55,042 nucleotides of DNA from Hyphomicrobiales bacterium (GTDB taxonomy: Bacteria; Pseudomonadota; Alphaproteobacteria; Rhizobiales; Rhizobiaceae), in the NCBI GenBank assembly GCA_900471525.1, contig UCEZ01000009.1, positions 919-55,960 on the forward strand. The letters run 5' to 3'. Numbering within the stretch: the first letter of the stretch is position 1; the number at the start of each line of letters is the position of its first letter. The notes below the pieces were generated by a model, which made no database searches, was not told the origin of the DNA, and saw only the letters and a program-made list of their open reading frames with translations. Positions 8,520-17,264 of this stretch are shown piece after piece. Both the position numbers and the translations under genes were made by a program.

Positions 8520-9243
8520 AGCGGTCAAATCGGCAAACAACGAAGGCGTCAAGACACTTTTCGGCTCGCCATCCTATCCCGCCGTCGCCGTCGATGGCGA
8601 AGATGCGACATATCCGGTCCACCGCATATTCTGCGTCGGACGCAACTATGCCGAACACGCCAAGGAAATGGGTGTCGAAGTCGACAGGGAGGCGCCCTTC
8701 TATTTTCTCAAGGACGCCCAGGCGATTGTTCAGAGCGGCTCATCCGTTCCATATCCGAGCGGCACGTCGAATTATCATTACGAGATGGAACTGGTCATCG
8801 CCATTGGCAAGCCGGTCTTCAAAGCCTCCGCCGATGAAGCGAAGGCGGCAATCTACGGCTATGCCGCGGGCCTCGACATGACCCGCAGGGATCTGCAACT
8901 CGAGGCACGAGCCAAGCAAAGGCCCTGGGACCTCGGCAAGAACTTTGAGAAGTCGGCGGTGATCGCCTCGATTGCAAAATCGGCAACCGTTGGCGAAATC
9001 GGGCCACAACGCATCTGGCTGTCTGTCGGCGGTATCGTCAAGCAGGATGCGCATCTCGCCGATCTCGTGTGGTCGCCGGTCGAGATCGTTGCGCATCTCT
9101 CCAGGTTCTATTATCTCGCGCCGGGCGACCTCATCTATACGGGAACACCAGCCGGTGTAGGCGCGGTGGTCACTGGCGACCAAATCCACGGCGAGATTGA
9201 TGGACTTACTCCCGTCACGCTGACGATTGGAGGCGCCGAATGA
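8512..9243 (+). CDS. Fumarylpyruvate hydrolase (FAH family)
   Basis: The protein has 243 residues of the fumarylacetoacetate hydrolase fold. Visible motifs are IFCVGRNYAEHAKEMG, PFYFLKDAQAIV, the metal-binding NYHYEMELVIAIG (two Glu-type ligands) and GYAAGLDMTRRDLQ, then LIYTGTPAGVGAV. FAH proteins of this size with YAxHAKE-type N-termini split fumarylpyruvate into fumarate and pyruvate in the gentisate pathway, and the neighbours support exactly that step. The ATG start overlaps the previous gene by 8 bases and the stop overlaps the GST gene by 4, so the four genes form one tight operon. Confidence 0.92.
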   Translation: MIEAVKSANNEGVKTLFGSPSYPAVAVDGEDATYPVHRIFCVGRNYAEHAKEMGVEVDREAPFYFLKDAQAIVQSGSSVPYPSGTSNYHYEMELVIAIGKPVFKASADEAKAAIYGYAAGLDMTRRDLQLEARAKQRPWDLGKNFEKSAVIASIAKSATVGEIGPQRIWLSVGGIVKQDAHLADLVWSPVEIVAHLSRFYYLAPGDLIYTGTPAGVGAVVTGDQIHGEIDGLTPVTLTIGGAE

Positions 9244-9887
9244 TCTTCCATGGCTATTTCCGCAGTTCGTCGGCCTATCGCTGCAGAATTGCCTTCAATC
9301 TGAAGGGGCTGTCGCCCGAATTCGTTCCGGTCCATCTGCGGCGCAACGGTGGCGAGCAAAAGCAGGAGGCTTACAAGGCGCTCAATCCGCAGGGGCTCGT
9401 TCCGGCGCTGGAGGGCGATGGATCTGTGCTGACGCAGTCGCTGGCGATCATCGAGTGGCTCGATGAGACATATCCCACTCCCGCCCTGCTGCCAGCGGAC
9501 AGTATCCAGCGAGCCAAGGTGAGGGCATTCGCCCTGGCCATTGCTTGCGACATCCACCCATTGCAAAATCTTCGCGTCCTCGATTATCTCAAAAATGATC
9601 TGGGCCACGATCAGTCCGTTCTGGACAATTGGTGCCGCCGGTGGATCGGGGATGGTCTTGCAGCATGCGAGGCGCTTCTGGAGCGTGAAGCAGGCCACGG
9701 CGATTTCTGCTTCGGCGATGCACCCGGCCTGGCCGACATCTGCCTTGTGCCGCAGATGTTTTCGGCCACCCGCTTCGGGGTCGATCTATCGAAATTGCCG
9801 CGTTTGCAGGCCATCCAGGCCGCATGTGAAGCATTGCCAGCCTTTGCAGATGCCCACCCCGTCAGACAGCCGGACAGCGAAGCCTAA
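9240..9887 (+). CDS. Maleylpyruvate isomerase, zeta-class glutathione S-transferase
   Basis: The 215-residue zeta-class GST isomerises maleylpyruvate to fumarylpyruvate using glutathione. The N-terminal thioredoxin fold holds the class signature RSSSAYRCRIAFNLKG (Ser-rich active site, residues about 8-23), then NPQGLVPALE and the glutathione-binding LTQSLAIIEWLDE. The C-terminal helical domain includes NLRVLDYL and the conserved GDAPGLADICLVPQMF. Length is typical. It is the last gene of the gentisate operon. It makes the MDMPI-like protein two genes earlier look redundant, since Proteobacteria are not known to make mycothiol. Confidence 0.93.
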   Translation: MIFHGYFRSSSAYRCRIAFNLKGLSPEFVPVHLRRNGGEQKQEAYKALNPQGLVPALEGDGSVLTQSLAIIEWLDETYPTPALLPADSIQRAKVRAFALAIACDIHPLQNLRVLDYLKNDLGHDQSVLDNWCRRWIGDGLAACEALLEREAGHGDFCFGDAPGLADICLVPQMFSATRFGVDLSKLPRLQAIQAACEALPAFADAHPVRQPDSEA

Positions 9888-10014
9888 TCCGGGAGGCGGA
9901 TCGTGCGGATCGCCGTTGAGCGGCGAGTGAGATTGATGGGATGCAGGCGCATAAATGCTAGCCAGCGCGCAGAACTTGCGCAATGTTTTTGCCGGACGTC
10001 ATGGGGAGGATGAC

Positions 10015-10959
10015 ATGTTCAGGGAGTTCAACACAACCAATTCGGACACTAGGGACACGATCGGAAGCTGGCGCGCCGCCGTTGCCGAAACGCTGGTCGA
10101 TGTGGACTGCACATTGGCCAAGGCAAGCGAATTCAACGGCGCTTTCTCGGTCTTGAACGCTGGAGAATTTGGTCTCGCGAAGCTTCAGAGTTCCAGGCAT
10201 TCCGCGACGCGCGACAGAGCCTGTATCCGTCGCAGCGGCGACGATTTCTTCATGCTGTTTCTCCAACAGATCGGCCGCATGGGTGTCGTCATTCAGGACC
10301 GGGAGTTCGAGATTCAACCGGGCGATTTCTTCCTCTATGATGCAAGTGTCCCGCATCGGCTGATCTTCGAGGAACCGTTCGAGCATATTGCGGTTCGGGT
10401 ACCGAGAACCCTGATAGGCAGGAACTGGCGTGCGCTTCAGCATAGGGGCTGTTTTCAAATGACCCCTCGCGAACCCCTGGGGCGTATCGCGGCCGCGGCG
10501 CTCGATGCCAGCGCTGCGAGCATCACGCGCATGTCCCGGGACGACCTGGCGATTGCGGTGGAGAACGTCGTCGACCTGTTTGCCGCGGGTGCGGGCAAAC
10601 CATTTTCCGACGACGCGCCACACCGGACGTCCTCCATGGACATTTCCTTCGCCAGGGCTCGTGCCGTGATCCAGGCCCGCCTTGACGACAGCGAACTCAC
10701 ACCTGACGATATTGCCGGCGAGCTCAGGATCTCGCGCCGGGCACTGAACAAACTGTTCGAGAGGCAGGGTGTAGGGCCGATGGAATACATCATACTTGAA
10801 CGGCTTGAGCAGGCCGCCCGGGATCTGTCCAGTCCGTCGCATCGGTCCGCGAGCATCACCGACATCGCCTTCCGCTGGGGCTTCAAGAACACGTCGCATT
10901 TCGCGAAAAGGTTTCGCCAGCACTTCGGGATGATGCCGACTGAACTCAGGGGCCATTGA
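10015..10959 (+). CDS. AraC-family transcriptional regulator
   Basis: The 314-residue protein combines an N-terminal sensor domain with a C-terminal AraC/XylS DNA-binding domain. The sensor spans about residues 20-190 (FFMLFLQQIGRMGV, PGDFFLYDASVPHRL) and is of the FeaR/NphR type. The DNA-binding domain covers residues 210-314 (DDIAGELRISRRALNKLFERQG and ITDIAFRWGFKNTSHFAKRFRQHFGMMPTEL). The ATG at 10015 follows GGGGAGGATGAC; an upstream in-frame ATG at 9955 lacks a ribosome site. It sits between the gentisate operon and the aromatic transporter genes and is probably their activator, since this subfamily often responds to aryl aldehydes, alcohols or hydroxylated aromatics. The ligand is inferred from context. 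Confidence 0.92.
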   Translation: MFREFNTTNSDTRDTIGSWRAAVAETLVDVDCTLAKASEFNGAFSVLNAGEFGLAKLQSSRHSATRDRACIRRSGDDFFMLFLQQIGRMGVVIQDREFEIQPGDFFLYDASVPHRLIFEEPFEHIAVRVPRTLIGRNWRALQHRGCFQMTPREPLGRIAAAALDASAASITRMSRDDLAIAVENVVDLFAAGAGKPFSDDAPHRTSSMDISFARARAVIQARLDDSELTPDDIAGELRISRRALNKLFERQGVGPMEYIILERLEQAARDLSSPSHRSASITDIAFRWGFKNTSHFAKRFRQHFGMMPTELRGH

Positions 10960-11052
10960 GAGTGGTGCCTGCTGGGAACAGGAAACGGTCCTGCTCAGCA
11001 ATGCGCTCGCTCATCACATGGCATAGTTTTCTCCCGGTTAGGGAGGACTGCT

Positions 11053-12345
11053 ATGCTCAACGAGAAAAATGGAATTTCACGTCGTGGTTTGATCAAGGCT
11101 GGCGCCGGCGTTGGCCTTTTGACGATCTCGAGCGGGCTCTTCGCGCCCGCGATCGCTCAATCAAAAACACTCAAGATCGGCTATGTCAGCCCGCAATCGG
11201 GACCGCTCGCGCTATTCGGCGAGGCGGACTCTTTCATTGTTAGCGGCATCCGCGAGGCATTCAAGAACGGGCTCACGGTTGCCGGAAAAACTTATCCACT
11301 CGAGATCATCGTCAAGGACACGCAGTCCAATCCGAACCGCGCCGCCGAGGTGACCAATGAGTTGATTTCGAATGATGCCGTTGACATCATCGTGGTCGCG
11401 TCTGCGCCGGAAACTGTCAACCCCGTATCCGACCAGTGTGAACTCAACGGCGTGCCATGCATCTCTTCGATCGCGCCATGGCAGCCCTGGATCTTCGGAC
11501 GCGGCAGCACACCCGATAAGGGTTTCTCCTCAACCTTCCATTTCTTCTGGGGTTTTGAGGATATCATGACCGTGTTCGCCAACATGTGGGACACGTTCGG
11601 CAGCAACAAGCTGGTCGGCGGAATCTTTCCGAATGATGAAGATGGGCGCGCCTGGGGCGACGGCAAGACCGGCGCGCCTGCCTTGCTGGCCGAGAAAGGC
11701 TATAAAGTCACGCCGTCCGGTTATTACCAGAATCTCAGCGACGATTTTTCCGCCGTGATTTCGACGTTCAAGAATACCGGTTGTGAAATCGTCACCGGTG
11801 CGCCGATTCCACCGGATTTCACGACGTTCTGGACGCAGGCGCGCCAGCAGGGCTTCCGTCCCAAGGCCGCGACTGTTGCCAAGGCCATCCTGTTTCCTGC
11901 CGCCGTCGAGGCGCTTGGCGATGCCGGCCACAATCTCTCATCCGAGATCTGGTGGTCGCCCAGCCATCCCTTCTCTTCGTCTGTAAACGGTCTTTCGGCG
12001 CAAAAGCTGGCCGAGGCCTATACATCTGCGACGGGCAAGCAATGGACACAGCCCATCGGCTTCATTCACGGGCTATTCGAGGTCGCGACCGATGTTCTCA
12101 AGCGCACCGCGGAAATCGGCAATCCCGAAGCGGTGGTGGCTGCCATTGGTTCGACATCGCTCGATGCGGTGGTCGGAAAGATCGATTTCAGCGCCTCCGG
12201 GATCAAGAACGTTGCCAAAACACCGCTCGTCGGCGGTCAATGGCGACTGAAGGAAGGCAGCGGCAATAAGTACGACCTCGTCATTACGTCCAATGCAACG
12301 GCGCCGGCGATACCTGCGGGCGGCGAGATGCAGGTGCTGAGCTGA
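11053..12345 (+). CDS. ABC transporter substrate-binding protein, LivJ/LivK type, Tat-exported
   Basis: The 430-residue periplasmic binding protein belongs to the type I (Leu/Ile/Val) fold. A twin-arginine signal is visible at the N-terminus (ISRRGLIKAGAGVGLLT, cleavage after AIAQ). The mature part starts KTLKIGYVSPQSGPLALFG, typical of the family, with a second-lobe region around NTGCEIVTGAPIPPDF. It is preceded by GGGAGG and followed by two ATPase and two permease genes, giving a complete importer. Neighbouring aryl-alcohol and aldehyde dehydrogenases suggest an aromatic ligand, as is common for Liv-type transporters in aromatic clusters. The ligand itself cannot be read from the sequence. 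Confidence 0.9.
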   Translation: MLNEKNGISRRGLIKAGAGVGLLTISSGLFAPAIAQSKTLKIGYVSPQSGPLALFGEADSFIVSGIREAFKNGLTVAGKTYPLEIIVKDTQSNPNRAAEVTNELISNDAVDIIVVASAPETVNPVSDQCELNGVPCISSIAPWQPWIFGRGSTPDKGFSSTFHFFWGFEDIMTVFANMWDTFGSNKLVGGIFPNDEDGRAWGDGKTGAPALLAEKGYKVTPSGYYQNLSDDFSAVISTFKNTGCEIVTGAPIPPDFTTFWTQARQQGFRPKAATVAKAILFPAAVEALGDAGHNLSSEIWWSPSHPFSSSVNGLSAQKLAEAYTSATGKQWTQPIGFIHGLFEVATDVLKRTAEIGNPEAVVAAIGSTSLDAVVGKIDFSASGIKNVAKTPLVGGQWRLKEGSGNKYDLVITSNATAPAIPAGGEMQVLS

Positions 12346-12370
12346 TCGTGGCTCGGCAGAGGGTGTGGCC

Positions 12371-13102
12371 ATGTTTCTCGAACTCAACTCCGTTTCCAAG
12401 TCCTTTGGCGCAATACCGGTGGCCGACAACATATCGTTTTCAGTCGGCGCTGGGGAAGCTGTTGGGATCATAGGACCCAATGGTGCGGGCAAGACATCGC
12501 TGTTCAATCTGATCAGTGGAGATCTTTTGCCCTCGGCGGGGCGCATCGAGTTCCTGGGGAACGATGTCACAATCCTCGGCAGCCGCAGACGCAGTCATCT
12601 GGGGATAGCGCGCACCTACCAGGTGCCGCTTCCCTTCACGGGGCTATCCGTATTCGAGAATGTTCTCGTGGGGGCAATGTTTTCGGGGGGCGGCGACGTC
12701 GTTCCGGAGGACCACTGCTTGGACGTGCTTGCGAAAACCGGCCTGATTCATCGCGCCGATGCTCTGGCAGGATCGTTGTCCCTCCTCGATCGTAAACGTC
12801 TCGAGCTGGCACGGGCGCTTTCCACGCGCCCGCGCGTCATCCTGCTCGATGAGATTGCCGGTGGTTTGACCGAAGCTGAATGCCTCCAACTGGTTTCGCT
12901 GATCCGAACCATCCATGCGTCCGGCACGACCGTCATCTGGATCGAGCATATCGTGCATGCTCTGCTCAGCGTGGTTCAGCGTTTGATCGTGCTCGATCGG
13001 GGGCGGGTGGTTGCCGATGGCGATCCGCATGAGGTCATGCGGTCTCCCCAGGTGCGTGAAATCTATCTGGGCATGGAACCCGATGCGGAGGACTTGGTGT
13101 GA
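12371..13102 (+). CDS. ABC transporter ATP-binding protein, LivG type
   Basis: The 243-residue ATPase has Walker A GPNGAGKTS near residue 40, a family-typical ARTYQVPLPFTGLSVFENVLVG segment, a degenerate signature loop (SLLDRKRLELARAL), Walker B VILLDEIAGGL and the switch His in WIEHIVHAL. It belongs to the LivG/BraF group that pairs with LivF. The signature lacks the full LSGGQ, which is common in LivG proteins. The ATG at 12371 is preferred over an overlapping GTG at 12365 because of its spacing from GAGGG. Its end overlaps the livF-like start by four bases. Confidence 0.92.
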   Translation: MFLELNSVSKSFGAIPVADNISFSVGAGEAVGIIGPNGAGKTSLFNLISGDLLPSAGRIEFLGNDVTILGSRRRSHLGIARTYQVPLPFTGLSVFENVLVGAMFSGGGDVVPEDHCLDVLAKTGLIHRADALAGSLSLLDRKRLELARALSTRPRVILLDEIAGGLTEAECLQLVSLIRTIHASGTTVIWIEHIVHALLSVVQRLIVLDRGRVVADGDPHEVMRSPQVREIYLGMEPDAEDLV

Positions 13103-13827
13103 GCAACACACTCCTTTCCCTCGACGGAGTCGACACTTTCTATGGCGAATTCCAGGCGCTTTTCGACCTTTCGATTGAGGTCGGTGTTGGCGAATGCGTC
13201 GCTCTCGTGGGATCAAATGGTGCCGGCAAATCAACCCTCCTTAAGGTGATCTCGGGCTTGATGTCTCCTCGGTCGGGAACAGTCAGCCTTCGTGGCGAAA
13301 ACATCGGCGGTGTCGGCGCCGAGACCGTGGTCAAGAAGGGCGTGACCTTGGTGCCAGAGGGACGGCGGCTCTTTCCTTCCCTGACCGTGGAAGAAAACCT
13401 TCTCATGGGAGCCCAGGCCAAGCGAGGCGGACCGTGGTCGCTCGAACGCATCTATCAACTGTTTCCCAATATCGCTGAACGCAGGCGCAATCTCGGTGGT
13501 GCGTTGTCTGGTGGCCAGCAGCAGATGGTCGCCATCGGTCGTGCCCTGATGACCAATCCCGATCTTCTGCTCTGTGACGAGATAAGCCTCGGCCTCGCGC
13601 CGGTTGTCGTGCGGGAGCTCTATGAGCGAATGGCCACGATCCGCGCCCAGGGCATGGCCGTGGTGATCGTGGAGCAGGATATCGGGCAGGCCTCCAAGGT
13701 GGCAACCAAGCTCTATTGCCTGCGTTCGGGGCGTGTCGTGCTCGAAGGATCGCCTTCTTCCCTCAGCAGACAACAAATCACAGAAGCATACTTTGGACTG
13801 GAGACGACGGCGCATGGCCATTCTTGA
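13099..13827 (+). CDS. ABC transporter ATP-binding protein, LivF type
   Basis: The 242-residue ATPase has Walker A GSNGAGKST, the LivF-typical VPEGRRLFPSLTVEENLLMGA, signature LSGGQQQM, Walker B LLLCDEISLGLAP and switch His region replaced by VEQDIGQA as usual for LivF. The GTG start overlaps the previous stop (GTGA). It pairs with the LivG-type ATPase and the two permeases that follow, so the order is binding protein, LivG, LivF, LivH, LivM. Its 3' end overlaps the ATG of the first permease. Confidence 0.94.
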   Translation: MSNTLLSLDGVDTFYGEFQALFDLSIEVGVGECVALVGSNGAGKSTLLKVISGLMSPRSGTVSLRGENIGGVGAETVVKKGVTLVPEGRRLFPSLTVEENLLMGAQAKRGGPWSLERIYQLFPNIAERRRNLGGALSGGQQQMVAIGRALMTNPDLLLCDEISLGLAPVVVRELYERMATIRAQGMAVVIVEQDIGQASKVATKLYCLRSGRVVLEGSPSSLSRQQITEAYFGLETTAHGHS

Positions 13828-14677
13828 AGTCATAGTACAAGCCATGATGCTGGGTGGGCTTTACGCGCTGTTCGCGGCAGGCCTCGCGTTGGTTTTCGGC
13901 ATCATGCGTATCGTCAATCTGGCGCACGGTGATTTCATCGTGATTGCCGGCTTTCTTGCGCTCATCGTCACATGGGCCATCCCCGTCCACCCATTCGTTT
14001 CGTTGCTGATTGTCATACCCGTCATGGCCGCGATCGGTTACGTGCTGCAGCGCGGGTTATTGAACCGGATCGTGGGGGCCGACCCCATGGCCCCATTGTT
14101 GGTGACATTCGGCCTCTCCATCCTAATCCAGAATGCCCTTCTGCAAGCATTTTCAGGCGATACGCGCAAGCTTCAGGCCGGTGCGATCGAGACATCGAGC
14201 ATGTCGATCGGAGGGACCGCCGTCGGCCACTATCCGATCCTAGTATTTGTTGTCGCGGTTGGCGTGATCTGGGGCCTGCAAACGCTCTTCTACAAGACGC
14301 GGCTGGGCTATGTGCTGCGCGCTACGTCAGACGATGCGCAAACCGTGCGACTGATGGGCGTCGATCATCGGCATATCTATGCGATTGCTTCCGCTCTCGC
14401 ATTCGCAGTGATCGCAGTGGCTGGCGTCCTGATGGCAGTCAGGACGAATTTCGATCCGACTCTCGGGCCGGCTCGTCTATTGACGGCTTTTGAAGTGGTC
14501 ATCATCGGCGGACTAGGGAGTTTCTGGGGCGCTTTGATAGGCGGCATGGTCCTGGGCCTCGCACAGGCCATTGGTGCCCGGATCGATCCTGGCATTCAGA
14601 TGCTCGTGGGCCACGTCGTCTTTCTTCTCGTTTTGCTTGTCCGTCCGAATGGGCTCATGCCGAAGGTAGGACACTGA
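13814..14677 (+). CDS. Branched-chain-type ABC permease, LivH type
   Basis: The 287-residue inner-membrane protein has about eight hydrophobic segments and the LivH signature near the N-terminus (GGLYALFAAGLALVFGIMRI, NLAHGDFIVIAGF). A second family motif, LGSFWGALIGGMVLGLAQA, occurs near residue 235. The ATG at 13814 lies inside the end of the livF-like gene; the frame runs further upstream, but only this start gives the normal N-terminus. Its stop shares bases with the ATG of the LivM-type partner. It forms half of the membrane channel of the importer. Confidence 0.93.
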   Translation: MAILEVIVQAMMLGGLYALFAAGLALVFGIMRIVNLAHGDFIVIAGFLALIVTWAIPVHPFVSLLIVIPVMAAIGYVLQRGLLNRIVGADPMAPLLVTFGLSILIQNALLQAFSGDTRKLQAGAIETSSMSIGGTAVGHYPILVFVVAVGVIWGLQTLFYKTRLGYVLRATSDDAQTVRLMGVDHRHIYAIASALAFAVIAVAGVLMAVRTNFDPTLGPARLLTAFEVVIIGGLGSFWGALIGGMVLGLAQAIGARIDPGIQMLVGHVVFLLVLLVRPNGLMPKVGH

Positions 14678-15672
14678 TGTCTATCGCAACCAATATTCCT
14701 CATGCACGAAATTCGGCCGATTGGTCTGGGTTTGTCGGCCCGACTCTGGCGACGCTCATATTTGGGGCTGTCGTCAGTTTCATCGATCTCAGATTGGCGG
14801 CGGATATGCTCATTTATCTGACGCTGGCACAGCTTTGGAACTTGCTTTCAGGTTATGCTGGTCTGGTGTCGGTGGGACAGCAGGCGTTTGTCGGGCTCGG
14901 TGTTTATGCCTTCTACTATGTCTCTGCGGGATTGGGCGTACCGACTCTCGTCGCGGTCGCGTGCGGCGGTGTGGCCGGCCTTCTGGCTGCCTCCATCGGC
15001 TCGGTGTTCATCTTCCGGCTCAAGGGCGCTTACTTCGCCATCGGCACCTGGGTCGTGGCCGAGATCTGCCGGCTAACGGTTTCGATAACGCCGCAGCTTG
15101 GCGGAGGCTCGGGCGCCAGCCTTCCGGTTAGCGTTGTCAAAGCGCTCGGCGCGACACGCGACATGCGTGACATCTCGTTTGTGGCCATCGCGTTGACGCT
15201 TGCCGTCGTTACGGTCCTTTCGATTGTGCTGCTGCTGCGCTCGCGGTACGGCATTGCCCTGATCGCGATCCGGGATTCAGAGCGTGCAGCAGAGGCGCTC
15301 GGCATCGATTCGCTGAAGATCAAACGCAGTGTCTATATCGGCGTGGCATTCGCGACTGGATTGATCGGCGCACTTATCTTCCTGATGAAACTGCGAATGA
15401 CCCCCGATGCGGCGTTCAGCGTGCTGGATTGGACGGCATACGTTCTTTTCATCGTCGTCATCGGCGGTAGTGGTCGGCTCGAAGGACCATTCATCGGGAC
15501 AATCGTCTTCTTCATGCTTCGGGCGTTCTTTGCCGGCTTCGGCCCCATCTACCTGGTCATTCTAGGCGCCGTTGCGGTGCTCGTGATGCTGTTCGCTCCG
15601 GAAGGCATCTGGGGCCAGATCACCAAGCGGACGGGATGGGAACTCTTCCCCATCCGACGACGAAGGCCGTGA
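14677..15672 (+). CDS. Branched-chain-type ABC permease, LivM type
   Basis: The 331-residue membrane protein has the LivM layout: several transmembrane helices, the motif NLLSGYAGLVSVGQQAFVG near residue 55, the EAA-like cytoplasmic loop AIRDSERAAEALGIDSLKIK near residue 200, and GGSGRLEGPFIGTIVFF further on. It overlaps the livH-like stop by one base. With the preceding four genes it completes a five-component importer. The dehydrogenase genes follow 33 bases later, so transport and oxidation genes are likely one transcript. Confidence 0.93.
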   Translation: MSIATNIPHARNSADWSGFVGPTLATLIFGAVVSFIDLRLAADMLIYLTLAQLWNLLSGYAGLVSVGQQAFVGLGVYAFYYVSAGLGVPTLVAVACGGVAGLLAASIGSVFIFRLKGAYFAIGTWVVAEICRLTVSITPQLGGGSGASLPVSVVKALGATRDMRDISFVAIALTLAVVTVLSIVLLLRSRYGIALIAIRDSERAAEALGIDSLKIKRSVYIGVAFATGLIGALIFLMKLRMTPDAAFSVLDWTAYVLFIVVIGGSGRLEGPFIGTIVFFMLRAFFAGFGPIYLVILGAVAVLVMLFAPEGIWGQITKRTGWELFPIRRRRP

Positions 15673-15705
15673 CCATGCAGCCCACCAAAATCCAAGGAGG
15701 AATTC

Positions 15706-17184
15706 ATGCTGGATAAAACCAACGACCAAAAAACGATCATCGACACAGAGATGTCGGGTAAGATCTATATCGGCAGTTTCGTAACTCCGGCCGGCGCGAC
15801 AGTGCCGGTGACGGACAAGGCGACTGGCGAAGTTCTCTTCCAGGGTGTTTCGGGCAACGCAAAGGATATTTCGACTGCCGCCCGCGCCGCCAAGGCCGCC
15901 CAGCCGGGGTGGGCAGCACTCCCTCCGACAGAGCGCGGCGACGTCTTGCGCCGTTTTGCAGCGCTTTGTGTAGCCCATGCTGAAGAAATCGGCCGCTGGA
16001 TCATCCGCGAGACCGGCTCCATTCCGCCCAAGGCGCCGTTCGAAATCATGACGTCCGCACGTGAGGCGATCGAAATCGCCGGCCTCACAGGTCAGCCGGT
16101 AGGGCATATCCTCTCGTCCTCCCAGACGCGTGCGAGTTATGCCCGTCGCGTTCCTCTTGGCGTCGTCGGCGTCATCACACCATGGAACTCGCCGTTCATC
16201 CTCGCGGCACGGGTGGTTCTACCGGCGCTCGCCATGGGCAACGCCGTCGTGCTCAAGCCGGATATCAACAGTCCGGTTTGCGGCGGCTATGCGCTTGCGA
16301 AACTGTTCGAATTGGCCGGCCTACCTGCTGGCGTGCTTTGCGTCGTTCCCGGAGCCGTGGAGGCAGGCGAAGCCCTGACCCTTGATCCGGACATCAACAT
16401 GATCTCCTTTACCGGATCGACGCTCGCGGGCCGCAAGGTCGCGGAGAATGCCGGCAAAACTCTTAAGAAAGTGGCGCTGGAACTCGGCGGCAACAATGCA
16501 GCGATCATTTTCGACGATGCCGACCTTGATGCCGTGACCTCCGCGACAGCATTCGGCTCATTCTTTCATCAGGGTCAGATCTGCTTCACCGTTGGCCGTC
16601 ATCTGGTTCATGAATCGATCGCCACGGCCTATGCCGAAAGGCTATCGGCCCGGGCGTCCAATCTTCATGTGGGTGACCCCAATACCGCTATGGTTCATCT
16701 CGGCCCGTTGATCAACGAAAAGCAGGCTGCCCGCGTGCAGGCACTGGTCGATGCCAGCGTGAGTGCCGGCGCCAAGGTCCTCGCCGGCGGCGTCAGGGAC
16801 GGTCTGTTTTTCAAACCCACGGTTCTCGAAAACGTCACACCGGAAATGCCGATCTACAAGGAAGAAACCTTTGGACCAGTTGCTCCGATCGTGACGTTCC
16901 GCACCGAGGAAGAGGCTGTCGCGCTGGCCAATGACACGGAATACGGCCTAGTCGCGTCTATCTTCACGGCAAACCAGGCCCGTGCCATGCGCCTGGCTGC
17001 TCAACTGAAAACCGGTATCGTCCACATTAATGACCAGACCGTGAACCACGAGGTTTTCGGGCCTATTGGCGGCATGGGTGCGTCCGGCAACGGTGCCCGT
17101 TCTGGGGGGCCTTCCGTCCTTGACGAATACAGCCAATGGCAATGGATCACGGTCAACGAAACGGTTCCGCCTTATCCATTCTGA
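15706..17184 (+). CDS. Aryl-aldehyde dehydrogenase (benzaldehyde dehydrogenase-like)
   Basis: The 492-residue NAD(P)-dependent aldehyde dehydrogenase has the family motifs: GVVGVITPWNSPFILAAR, ISFTGSTLAGRKV, the general-base Glu in ALELGGNN and the nucleophile Cys293 in GQICFTVGRH. The GQICF(T) context and the ending VNETVPPYPF resemble benzaldehyde/salicylaldehyde dehydrogenases (XylC-like) more than betaine or succinate-semialdehyde enzymes. It has an AAGGAGGAATTC ribosome site. It is followed by an aryl-alcohol dehydrogenase, so the pair can oxidise a benzylic alcohol to the acid. In this cluster that acid would be gentisate, or a precursor of it. The exact aldehyde is inferred. Confidence 0.88.
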   Translation: MLDKTNDQKTIIDTEMSGKIYIGSFVTPAGATVPVTDKATGEVLFQGVSGNAKDISTAARAAKAAQPGWAALPPTERGDVLRRFAALCVAHAEEIGRWIIRETGSIPPKAPFEIMTSAREAIEIAGLTGQPVGHILSSSQTRASYARRVPLGVVGVITPWNSPFILAARVVLPALAMGNAVVLKPDINSPVCGGYALAKLFELAGLPAGVLCVVPGAVEAGEALTLDPDINMISFTGSTLAGRKVAENAGKTLKKVALELGGNNAAIIFDDADLDAVTSATAFGSFFHQGQICFTVGRHLVHESIATAYAERLSARASNLHVGDPNTAMVHLGPLINEKQAARVQALVDASVSAGAKVLAGGVRDGLFFKPTVLENVTPEMPIYKEETFGPVAPIVTFRTEEEAVALANDTEYGLVASIFTANQARAMRLAAQLKTGIVHINDQTVNHEVFGPIGGMGASGNGARSGGPSVLDEYSQWQWITVNETVPPYPF

Positions 17185-17264
17185 ACGGCTTGCAATACCC
17201 AAATATGGCCGGCGGCAGCTCTTGATGCCGCTGGCATTGCGCCCACTGTCCTCAGGAAAATGCC

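Noticed and set aside
9958..11001. Minus-strand frame of 347 codons over the AraC-type gene
   Set aside because: The plus-strand product has clear AraC domains and a ribosome site; the antisense frame is a shadow.
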